Positions 56,997 to 64,000 of a DNA stretch of 64,000 nucleotides are shown here, piece by piece. Positions within the stretch are counted from its first letter, which is position 1. Every line of letters begins with the position of its first letter. Location of the stretch: NCBI RefSeq assembly GCF_025639885.1, contig NZ_CP106738.1:744001-808000 (forward strand), written 5' to 3'. A model generated the notes under the pieces. That model was not told the origin of the DNA. It worked only from the letters and a program-made list of their open reading frames with translations, and made no database searches. A program made the translations under genes and the position numbers. The DNA comes from Roseovarius pelagicus. Lineage in GTDB: Bacteria > Pseudomonadota > Alphaproteobacteria > Rhodobacterales > Rhodobacteraceae.

Positions 56997-58157
56997 TCAG
57001 GCAGGCATTCGCTGTTCGATCAGTTCCGCCCACCAGCTGCATCCGGCTGGGATCGCATCGTCGGTGAAATTATATTCCGGGTTGTGCACCATTGCCGTGT
57101 CGCCGTTACCGACCAAAATGTAGGCCCCCGGCCGCTCTTCCAACATAAAGGCGAAGTCCTCTCCGCCCATGACCAGAGGGGCCTCGGCGCAGGTGCCACT
57201 GACGCTGCGTGCCACATCGGCCACAAACTCGGTCTGTGCGGCGTGATTCACCATCACCGGATAGTTGCGGTCATACGTTATCTCTGCCATGCCACCCATC
57301 GCCTGTGCGGTATGATCGCAGATCGTTGCGAACCGGGTTTCGGCCAGATCACGCATGTCAGCGCTAAGCGTACGTACGGTGCCCTTGAGCAGCACTGACT
57401 GCGGGATCACGTTAAATGCAGTGGAGGAGGATTCGATAGAAGTGACCGACACCACGATCTGTTCGGTTGGATCTGCGTTGCGGCTCGAAATGGTTTGCAA
57501 TGCCATGATCATCTGGCTTGCCATCACAATCGGGTCAATCGTCTCGTGCGGTTTGGCGGCGTGCCCCCCGCGTCCGTGCAGCGTAAGCTCGAATAAATCC
57601 GTGGCCGCAAAAAAGGGGCCGGGACGGATCGCAAACTGCCCGACCGGGACGCCCGGCCAGTTATGCATTCCGTACACTTCCTGAATGCCGAACCGGTCCA
57701 TCAACCCGTCGTCGCACATCACTTTGGCACCGCCTCCGCCCTCTTCAGCAGGTTGGAAAATGACCACGGCTGTGCCGTCGAAATTGCGGGTCTCGCAAAG
57801 GTATTTCGCTGCTCCCAGCAACATCGCCGTATGACCATCATGGCCACAGGCATGCATTTTCCCCGGTGTCTGACTGGCGTAATCCAGCCCGGTCGCCTCG
57901 TGGATCGGTAGCGCATCCATGTCGGCGCGCAGGCCAATCACGCGCCCCGAACCCTGCACAGCGCCCTGAATGACACCCACTACTCCGGTACGCCCGATAC
58001 CAGTGACAACCTCATCACAGCCAAAGGCACGCAGTTTTTCGGCGACCAGCGCGCTGGTACGATGCGTGTCGAACATCAACTCGGGATGTGTGTGGATGTC
58101 ACGACGCCATTCGGTGATTTCATCGTGCATTTCTGCAAAGCGATTCTTGACTGGCAT
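56997..58157 (-). CDS. M20 family amidohydrolase (hippurate-hydrolase-like)
   Basis: 386 residues. Metal-binding segments: MHACGHDGHTAMLLGAA, PAEEGGGGAKVM, GMHNWPG and the late His in MGGEDFAFML. It belongs to the HipO/AbgB/ILL group that removes acyl groups from amino acids. It lies 41 bases downstream of the peptide-type ABC ATPase gene, same strand, so it may process imported N-acyl amino acids or peptides. Confidence 0.9.
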   Translation of the reverse strand: MPVKNRFAEMHDEITEWRRDIHTHPELMFDTHRTSALVAEKLRAFGCDEVVTGIGRTGVVGVIQGAVQGSGRVIGLRADMDALPIHEATGLDYASQTPGKMHACGHDGHTAMLLGAAKYLCETRNFDGTAVVIFQPAEEGGGGAKVMCDDGLMDRFGIQEVYGMHNWPGVPVGQFAIRPGPFFAATDLFELTLHGRGGHAAKPHETIDPIVMASQMIMALQTISSRNADPTEQIVVSVTSIESSSTAFNVIPQSVLLKGTVRTLSADMRDLAETRFATICDHTAQAMGGMAEITYDRNYPVMVNHAAQTEFVADVARSVSGTCAEAPLVMGGEDFAFMLEERPGAYILVGNGDTAMVHNPEYNFTDDAIPAGCSWWAELIEQRMPA

Positions 58158-58198
58158 GACGATTTCCTTTGTGTGGGTTTCATGCCCTGTTACCCGGT

Positions 58199-59938
58199 TT
58201 ACGCGGACAGGACAAAGTGCTTTGGCCCGATACAGCGATACTGCACAGCCACCTCCGGATCCGGCATATCGCCGAGGCGGTCGGCCTTTCGCGGCAGATC
58301 AAACTGCCTGCGTCGTTCCGGGTCTGGATGAACAACGGCGTCCAGCAAAGCCCGCGTGTAACCGTGGGCCGGCTGCGCCAGTACCGCAGAGGTCGGGCCA
58401 TGTTCGACGATCCGGCCGCGATGCATGACCGCAATGCGGTGTGCTATGCGAGAAACCGTGCCAATATCATGGCTGATAAACAGGATTGCCAGACCGAGTT
58501 CTGCCTGTACACGAGCAAAGAGATCAAGTATTTCAGCGCGTACCGGTGCATCGAGCGCAGTCACGGATTCGTCAGCAATCAGTACCGCCGGTTTAAGTGC
58601 CAACGCCCGTGCGATCGCAACCCGCTGGCATTGCCCCCCCGACACTTGATGCGGATAGCGTTGCATCAGGGCCGGATCAAGACGGACCAGACGAAACAAT
58701 GCTTCAACCCGTGCGTTACGTGTATGACGCGCCCCTACTTTGAAGTTATGTAATGGGGCCGCGACCTGTGCGCCCAATGTCAGACGTGGATCAAGGCTAT
58801 CTGACGGATCCTGAAAAACCATCTGAATCCGCGCCCGCTCTTGGCGCAATGCAGCGCCCCTCGATCGGGTCAAAGACATCCCCTCCAGCAAGACTTCGCC
58901 GGTGGCATATGGTTCCAACTGCATCAACGCACGCGCGACAGACGATTTTCCGCTACCCGATTCACCCACCAGCGCCAATGTCTCGCCCTGATCAATTCCA
59001 AAACTGACGTCGCGCACCGCCGCCGTCTGCCCGGTCACGCGCCTCAGCAGACCACTTCGTCGTGGATAGTTAAGTGATAGACTGCGAACCTCCAAGACAG
59101 CCGTTTGATCAGACGCCAGTTGGCGTGTGGTCGGCCCGCTCTGCGCAGCCTTGAGCAATCGTTGCGTTTCCGGATGGCGCGGCGCAGAAAATACCTCGCG
59201 AACGGTCCCCTCTTCCACGATAGTCCCCGCCTCGATCACCGCGATCCGGTCTGCAATCTGCGCGACCACGCCCATGTCGTGTGTGATCAGGAGTAGGGCA
59301 ATCCCGCGCTCACGCCGCAAACGATCCAATAGCGTCAGGATTCCGGCCTGTACGCGTACATCCAGTGCGGTCGTAGGTTCATCTGCGATCAGGATACGCG
59401 GTGCGCCGGAAAGGGCGATGGCAATCATAACCCGTTGGCGCTGACCACCAGACAGTTCATGCGGATACTGACCGAGATGCAACTCAGGCTCTGGCATCTG
59501 CACCTCGTGCAACAGCGTCAATGCCTCGGCGCGCGCCGCTTGCGATGACAACCCGCGATGTAGTGACAGTATTTCGACAAGTTGTGCACCGACGGTCATC
59601 ACCGGATTGAGGGCCGTGGACGGATCCTGAAAAATCAGGCCAATTTGCTTGCCACGCAAGGCACGCAACTGCGCGGTGTCCATCTTGGCGAGGTTCACTT
59701 GCCCGTCAGGGGTATCCAGTAATATCTGCCCCTTCGACAGCACCGCACCGTCGTGCCCTTCAAGCCGCAAGGCGACCAGACTCGCGATGGATTTCCCCGC
59801 TCCGGACGCACCAACGAGACAGAGCACCTCGCCCGCATTGATATGCAACGACAGATCGCGCAACACCGCGCCCGGCGTGTCAGCACCGTCAAACGACACG
59901 CAGACATTGCGCAGGCTCAATAGGGGCGATGAGGACAA
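58199..59938 (-). CDS. peptide-type ABC transporter, fused double ATP-binding protein
   Basis: About 579 residues with two complete ABC ATPase domains (DppD-DppF or GsiA layout). Domain 1: GASGAGKSIASL, LSGGQRQRVMIA, ILIADEPTTALDV. Domain 2: GESGSGKSSVAR, VSGGQCQRVAIA and VLIADESVTALDA. The start is uncertain: TTG 59938 is nearest to the conserved beginning (SPLLSLRNVCV), but the frame is open far upstream into the divergent promoter, with a GTG at 60064. Acts with the binding protein and permeases at 60150-63749. Confidence 0.92.
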   Translation of the reverse strand: MSSSPLLSLRNVCVSFDGADTPGAVLRDLSLHINAGEVLCLVGASGAGKSIASLVALRLEGHDGAVLSKGQILLDTPDGQVNLAKMDTAQLRALRGKQIGLIFQDPSTALNPVMTVGAQLVEILSLHRGLSSQAARAEALTLLHEVQMPEPELHLGQYPHELSGGQRQRVMIAIALSGAPRILIADEPTTALDVRVQAGILTLLDRLRRERGIALLLITHDMGVVAQIADRIAVIEAGTIVEEGTVREVFSAPRHPETQRLLKAAQSGPTTRQLASDQTAVLEVRSLSLNYPRRSGLLRRVTGQTAAVRDVSFGIDQGETLALVGESGSGKSSVARALMQLEPYATGEVLLEGMSLTRSRGAALRQERARIQMVFQDPSDSLDPRLTLGAQVAAPLHNFKVGARHTRNARVEALFRLVRLDPALMQRYPHQVSGGQCQRVAIARALALKPAVLIADESVTALDAPVRAEILDLFARVQAELGLAILFISHDIGTVSRIAHRIAVMHRGRIVEHGPTSAVLAQPAHGYTRALLDAVVHPDPERRRQFDLPRKADRLGDMPDPEVAVQYRCIGPKHFVLSA

Positions 59939-60149
59939 GGGATGACTCGGTATGACATGGCGGCAAGGGTTGCACGCTAATGCCAGCGGCCTAAGTGTGT
60001 CAAACTTATGCCCTAGCTTTTCTGCTTTTAACCTGTTTGCCTGCGCAATAACAAACGCACCCACGCAAGCCCGGTTATGCGTGTTCTGGCGGGGTGTTTC
60101 CCTGTCAGATACGCGACTTGGATCATTATATGGAATATTGGACACCGAC

Positions 60150-61847
60150 ATGACATTCGCCAACACATTTATCGGAATTGCGCTTGGCGCGTTGGTTGCG
60201 TTGCCGCTCGCGGCGGCCGAGCGTGGATCGGATGGGGACCTGCGCATTTTGTACTGGCAGGCCCCGACGACAATGAACCCCTATCTGTCTGGGGGAATCA
60301 AAGACAACGAAGCCGCAAGCCTGACGCTGGAACCGCTGGCACGATACGATCCGGCAGGTGTGATGCTGCCTTGGTTGGTCGATGTCATACCGACGCTGGA
60401 GAATGGTGGCGTCGATGACGATCTCACCCGCATCACATGGCGGCTGAAGGATGGATTGCGCTGGTCCGATGGCAGCGCGGTCACGTCCGCCGATTTGCGC
60501 TTTACCTGGCGGTATTGCACCGCAAAGGATGGCGGTTGCGCACAACTGGAAAAATTCGCAGACGTGGTGGATGTAGAGACCCCGGACGAACGGACCGCCG
60601 TCGTGGTCTTCTCGAAACCAAAGCCGTTCCCGTATGGTCCCTTTGTCGGCCCGCAGGCCCCGATCCTGCAAGCGGCGCAATTCGCCGACTGCCTCGGCAC
60701 TCGTGCGCCGACCTGCACAGACGCAAACTATGGCCCCATCGGGACTGGTCCCTTTCGGGTAACAGAATTTCGGCCGGGTGATGTCGTGGTATACGAGGTC
60801 AATCCCGAATATCGCGATCCGACCAAACCCGCCTTTGCAAAGGTAGTGATAAAAGGCGGGGGCACCGCAGTTGGTGCCGCGCGTGCCGTTCTGGAAACGG
60901 GCGAATTCGATTATGCATGGAACCTGCAACTCAGTCCCGATGTGCTGTCACGGATGCAGGCGCGCGGTAAAGGCGAGATTGTCAGCGCCTTCGGCTCTTT
61001 GGTGGAACGGATTGCGGTCAACTTCACCGATCCCTCTCCGGAACTCGGCTCGGCACGCGCCACGGTCGCCCATCCACATCCTGTGTTGAGCGATCCAGCG
61101 GTTCGGCGGGCCTTGTCGATGGCATTGGACCGCAAGATGCTGAGCGACATTGGCTACGGGCCGGCGGGCCGGCCGACCTGTAACCTGCTGCCCATCGCCA
61201 GCGAAAATGCAGACACCAACTGCTTGCGTCAGGATCTGGAGGGCGCACGTGCGTTGCTTGACCAAGCTGGCTGGATCGACAGCAATGGCGACGGCGTGCG
61301 CGACAAGAACGGTCGCGACCTGCATCTGATCTTTCAAACCTCGACCAACTCGGTTCGACAGGATTTTCAGGCGGTGACAAAGGAATGGTGGCGTCAGATC
61401 GGTGTCGAAACGGAGTTGCGCAACATCGACGCGTCAGTGTTTTTCGGAGGCGATCCGGGCAGCCCGGACACGGTGCAGAAATTTTATGCTGATGTTGAAA
61501 TGTTCGCCGGTGCCTTCGACGGCACTGATCCAGAGGTCTATCTGACCACTTGGACCTGCGGCAACGCCCCCAGCCCTGAAAACCAATGGCAGGGCACCAA
61601 TACCAGCCGTTGGTGCGATCCCGCCTATGACGCACTGGCCGCAAAACTGGCCATCACCGGTGGTATTGCTCCGCGTGCGACTCTGGCCATGGCGATGAAT
61701 GACATGCTGGTGGAAAACGGCGTCGTTCTGCCGCTGGTGGATCGCGGCCGTGTGTCGGCGCACGCGCTCGACCTTGGCGGCACGGCGATAAACGCTTGGG
61801 ACAGCGAGCTGTGGAATATCGCCGACTGGCACCGTATCAAGGAATGA
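60150..61847 (+). CDS. peptide-type ABC transporter substrate-binding protein
   Basis: 565 residues from ATG 60150, with a signal peptide ending LPLAAA. Family 5 extracellular solute-binding protein: DLRILYWQAPTTMNPYLSGG, RWSDGSAVTSADLRFTWRYC, YGPIGTGPFRVTEFRPGD and PAVRRALSMALDRKM. The family binds oligopeptides, nickel or other solutes; the ligand is unknown. First gene of a plus-strand operon with two permeases. Confidence 0.93.
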   Translation: MTFANTFIGIALGALVALPLAAAERGSDGDLRILYWQAPTTMNPYLSGGIKDNEAASLTLEPLARYDPAGVMLPWLVDVIPTLENGGVDDDLTRITWRLKDGLRWSDGSAVTSADLRFTWRYCTAKDGGCAQLEKFADVVDVETPDERTAVVVFSKPKPFPYGPFVGPQAPILQAAQFADCLGTRAPTCTDANYGPIGTGPFRVTEFRPGDVVVYEVNPEYRDPTKPAFAKVVIKGGGTAVGAARAVLETGEFDYAWNLQLSPDVLSRMQARGKGEIVSAFGSLVERIAVNFTDPSPELGSARATVAHPHPVLSDPAVRRALSMALDRKMLSDIGYGPAGRPTCNLLPIASENADTNCLRQDLEGARALLDQAGWIDSNGDGVRDKNGRDLHLIFQTSTNSVRQDFQAVTKEWWRQIGVETELRNIDASVFFGGDPGSPDTVQKFYADVEMFAGAFDGTDPEVYLTTWTCGNAPSPENQWQGTNTSRWCDPAYDALAAKLAITGGIAPRATLAMAMNDMLVENGVVLPLVDRGRVSAHALDLGGTAINAWDSELWNIADWHRIKE

Positions 61848-61900
61848 CAGGTCGGGCCTTGCATCAGGACCAGTCCCGACCATTCCGATAGGCGCCCTAT

Positions 61901-62908
61901 ATGCTGAACTACACCATCCGTCGCCTTATCTTGGCTTTGCCGACACTCGTGGCAATCAGTCTGGTGGTTTTTGCACTGATGGAATTGGCGCCGGGCGATC
62001 CGATGGCCCAGCTGCCACCGACCATCTCGCCCGAGGTCAAAGCACAGATGCGCACCGCGCTAGGGCTTGATGCACCCAGCCATGTGCGCTTTGGCAAGTG
62101 GTTGTGGCAACTCGGCATCCTTGAACCGTCGGTGTGGATTGATGGCATGTTTGGCACCGCCCTATCCGATGGTCAGGCCCGGATGATCAGCTGGCAGACC
62201 CGCGGCCCGGTGATGGATCTGATTGCTCAGCGGCTGCCCCAGACCCTGTGGGTCGTGGGGCTGGCCTATCTTATCGGCACAGCGTTGGCCCTGCCGATCG
62301 GTATCTGGTCAGCCTATCGGCAGTATTCGCCGTTTGATCAGATTGCCACCGGGGTCAGTACGCTTGGGTTTGCGGTGCCTCCATTCTTTTCCGGGGTGCT
62401 GTTGATCTTGTTCTTTAGTGTGCAGTTGGAGTGGCTGCCCTCGGTCTACGACACCACGCTGGACGTCACCAACTGGCAGAGTCTCGGTCAACAGTTGAAA
62501 CAGATGGCCCTGCCGGTCGCTGTTCTCAGCCTGCAAACCACGGCACAGATCAGCCGCTACGTGCGCAGTGCCATGCTTGATCAACTGGGTCGGGACTATG
62601 TGCGTGCGACCCGCGCTCGCGGTGTCGGCGAACGGCATTTGTTGCTGCGCCATGTCCTACCCAATGCGCTGGCCCCCGTGGTCAGCATAATTGCCTTGGG
62701 CCTGCCGCAGATCTTCGCCGGAGCCATCGTGACCGAGCAGATTTTTCGCGTCAACGGCGTCGGGCACCTGCTGATCACCTCGATACAGGCCAACGATCTT
62801 CCCACAGTGCAGACGATTACCGTGTTGCTGGCGGGCCTGATCGTGATCAGTAACCTTCTGGCGGATCTGATCTACGGTGCCCTTGATCCGAGAATCCGCT
62901 ATGATTAG
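61901..62908 (+). CDS. peptide-type ABC transporter permease (DppB-like)
   Basis: 335 residues with about six membrane helices. N-terminal LNYTIRRLILALPTLVAISL and LMELAPGDPMAQLPP are typical for DppB-type subunits; the EAA loop is MLDQLGRDYVRATRARGVGE followed by LRHVLPNAL. It overlaps the second permease gene by 8 bases. Confidence 0.94.
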   Translation: MLNYTIRRLILALPTLVAISLVVFALMELAPGDPMAQLPPTISPEVKAQMRTALGLDAPSHVRFGKWLWQLGILEPSVWIDGMFGTALSDGQARMISWQTRGPVMDLIAQRLPQTLWVVGLAYLIGTALALPIGIWSAYRQYSPFDQIATGVSTLGFAVPPFFSGVLLILFFSVQLEWLPSVYDTTLDVTNWQSLGQQLKQMALPVAVLSLQTTAQISRYVRSAMLDQLGRDYVRATRARGVGERHLLLRHVLPNALAPVVSIIALGLPQIFAGAIVTEQIFRVNGVGHLLITSIQANDLPTVQTITVLLAGLIVISNLLADLIYGALDPRIRYD

Positions 62909-63749
62909 GGCGCGCAGCACCCGCACCCTGTGGCTCGGAAGCATCCTCTTGGCGCTGATCGCGGTCTCTACGCTGATCGGACCAGTAGTCTGGGGCATTT
63001 CAGCCGATCAGATGGACCTCATGGCGCGCAATCAGGGGCCAAGCAGAACGCATCCGTTGGGAACCGATCAGCTGGGGCGCGATTTGCTGGCACGGGTTCT
63101 GGTGGGTGGGCGCATTTCGCTAAGTGTGGGCGCGTTGGCCATGTTGATGTCCGTCGCATCGGGAACTCTGATTGGCGTGACAGCAGGCATGGTGCGCGTC
63201 CTTGATGGGCCACTGATGCGGCTGACCGATCTCTTTTTGTCGCTCCCCCTGCTGCCACTTGTGTTGATTGCCATCACGCTCTTTCGCGCACCGCTCAGTG
63301 TCGCGTTCGGACCAGAGACAGGTATCTTCATATTGGTAGTGGTGGTCATCGGCGCGACCAGTTGGATGCCCACAGCCCGCGTCGTCCGTGGCGAGGTTCT
63401 GGGTGTGATGGGACGCAGCTACATCATGGCCGCGCGCAGCACCGGCACACGGGGCGTCACCATCGCCATGCGTCATGTTTTGCCCAATTCGCGCTCAGCG
63501 ATCATCGTGTCCGCCACCCTCAGCGCCGCAACCGCGATCATCACGGAAAGCACGCTCAGCTTTCTCGGGTTGGGTTTTCCGCCTGACTTTGCCACTTGGG
63601 GGCGGCTGCTCTTTGATGGCACGACCTATCTTAGCGACTATCCCGGCCGCGCCCTGTGGCCGGGGGCCTTGATATCGGCATCGGTTCTGGCAATTGTCTA
63701 CATCGGTGACGGGCTGCGGGACCGGGGCGATCCCCGGTCAAACAGCTAG
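62901..63749 (+). CDS. peptide-type ABC transporter permease (DppC-like)
   Basis: 282 residues from ATG 62901, with an N-terminal helix, the conserved HPLGTDQLGRDLLARVLVG and the EAA loop YIMAARSTGTRG with RHVLPNS. DppC-type subunit, about six helices. It ends next to the convergent DUF3422 gene (2-base gap). Confidence 0.94.
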   Translation: MIRARSTRTLWLGSILLALIAVSTLIGPVVWGISADQMDLMARNQGPSRTHPLGTDQLGRDLLARVLVGGRISLSVGALAMLMSVASGTLIGVTAGMVRVLDGPLMRLTDLFLSLPLLPLVLIAITLFRAPLSVAFGPETGIFILVVVVIGATSWMPTARVVRGEVLGVMGRSYIMAARSTGTRGVTIAMRHVLPNSRSAIIVSATLSAATAIITESTLSFLGLGFPPDFATWGRLLFDGTTYLSDYPGRALWPGALISASVLAIVYIGDGLRDRGDPRSNS

Positions 63750-63751
63750 GA

Positions 63752-64000
63752 TCAATGCAGCGAATTTCGGATGCGCGCAATGACCCACCAGACTGTCCCG
63801 ATCACCGGCAGCGTGATCGCGGCTGTCATCAATCCGCCGCTCATCCCCAGATGTGCCGCCATCGGATATAGCAGATACCCCGCAAGTGAGACGGCATAAT
63901 AACTGATCGCAACCACGCTGAGTCCTTCAACCGTGCGCTGAAGACGCAGTTGCGCATCAGCGCGCCGGTCCATGCTCTCCAACAAGGCTTGGTTCTGCGC
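63752..64000 (-). CDS. DUF3422 family protein, C-terminal part only
   Basis: 83 codons enter from the right edge and end at 63752. The visible part has MDRRADAQLRLQRTVEGLSV, then two hydrophobic helices and a short tail WWVIARIRNSLH. This matches the C-terminus of DUF3422 proteins, which are ~400-residue proteins with a C-terminal membrane pair. The N-terminus lies outside the window. Function unknown. Confidence 0.8.
   Translation of the reverse strand, partial: AQNQALLESMDRRADAQLRLQRTVEGLSVVAISYYAVSLAGYLLYPMAAHLGMSGGLMTAAITLPVIGTVWWVIARIRNSLH

Noticed and set aside
1..64000. Mobile elements, CRISPR arrays, tRNA or rRNA genes
   Set aside because: No transposase, integrase, spaced direct repeats or cloverleaf-like segments were noticed on either strand; a covariance-model search was not possible.

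Overview
The window reads as a chromosomal segment of an alphaproteobacterium of the Rhodobacteraceae (Roseobacter-type). This rests on content and order seen in the sequence: one very long nuo operon with many accessory genes, running on into birA-coaX-rnj; a large-type NuoE with an Ala/Lys/Pro-rich tail; DUF5333, DUF5337 and DUF3422 proteins; small-type PurL near grxD and bolA; and a leucine-degradation operon. No rRNA, tRNA, insertion sequence, prophage or CRISPR array was seen. Both ends cut genes: an M24 peptidase on the left and a DUF3422 protein on the right.

Layout. 1-2046: M24 peptidase and a frameshifted diaminopropionate ammonia-lyase (minus). 2242-9673: purL, grxD-bolA (minus), a family 2 glycosyltransferase, a DEAD-box helicase, a 2OG-Fe(II) oxygenase (minus) and a stand-alone HD hydrolase. 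33860 down to 9679, all minus strand: nuoA-nuoN, then birA, coaX and rnj. Interleaved with the 14 nuo genes are at least 14 other genes, including three micro-genes of 23-55 codons (two between nuoC and nuoD, one between nuoJ and nuoK), five small exported or lipid-anchored proteins, a MAPEG protein, a methyltransferase, a carboxymuconolactone-decarboxylase-like protein and two copies of a small helical domain. Many junctions are ATGA or TGATG overlaps. 34111-35272: a broken SGNH hydrolase. 46658 down to 35318: a leucine/isovalerate degradation operon (ivd, acyl-CoA ligase, both methylcrotonoyl-CoA carboxylase subunits, methylglutaconyl-CoA hydratase, HMG-CoA lyase, plus a flavodoxin-like protein, a nuclease-like protein, an LprI-like protein and two GSTs) behind a clear promoter that overlaps a perfect palindrome. 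46825-56991: envelope and cofactor genes (creA-like, DegT-type aminotransferase, gph, glmU-glmS, moaA, waaA, an lpcC-like glycosyltransferase). 56997-63749: an M20 amidohydrolase and a complete peptide-type ABC importer.

Links. BirA, made downstream of nuo, is expected to biotinylate the carboxylase subunit at 38399-40348. glmU and glmS make UDP-GlcNAc for lipid A and peptidoglycan; waaA and the lpcC-like gene extend the LPS core. The nuo accessory set is the least understood part of the window.

Three genes carry one-base frameshifts (ammonia-lyase, nuoH, nuoE tail). nuoH is a core subunit, so assembly error is the simplest explanation there. The SGNH gene is different: two in-frame stops plus a 10-bp tandem duplication indicate a real pseudogene.
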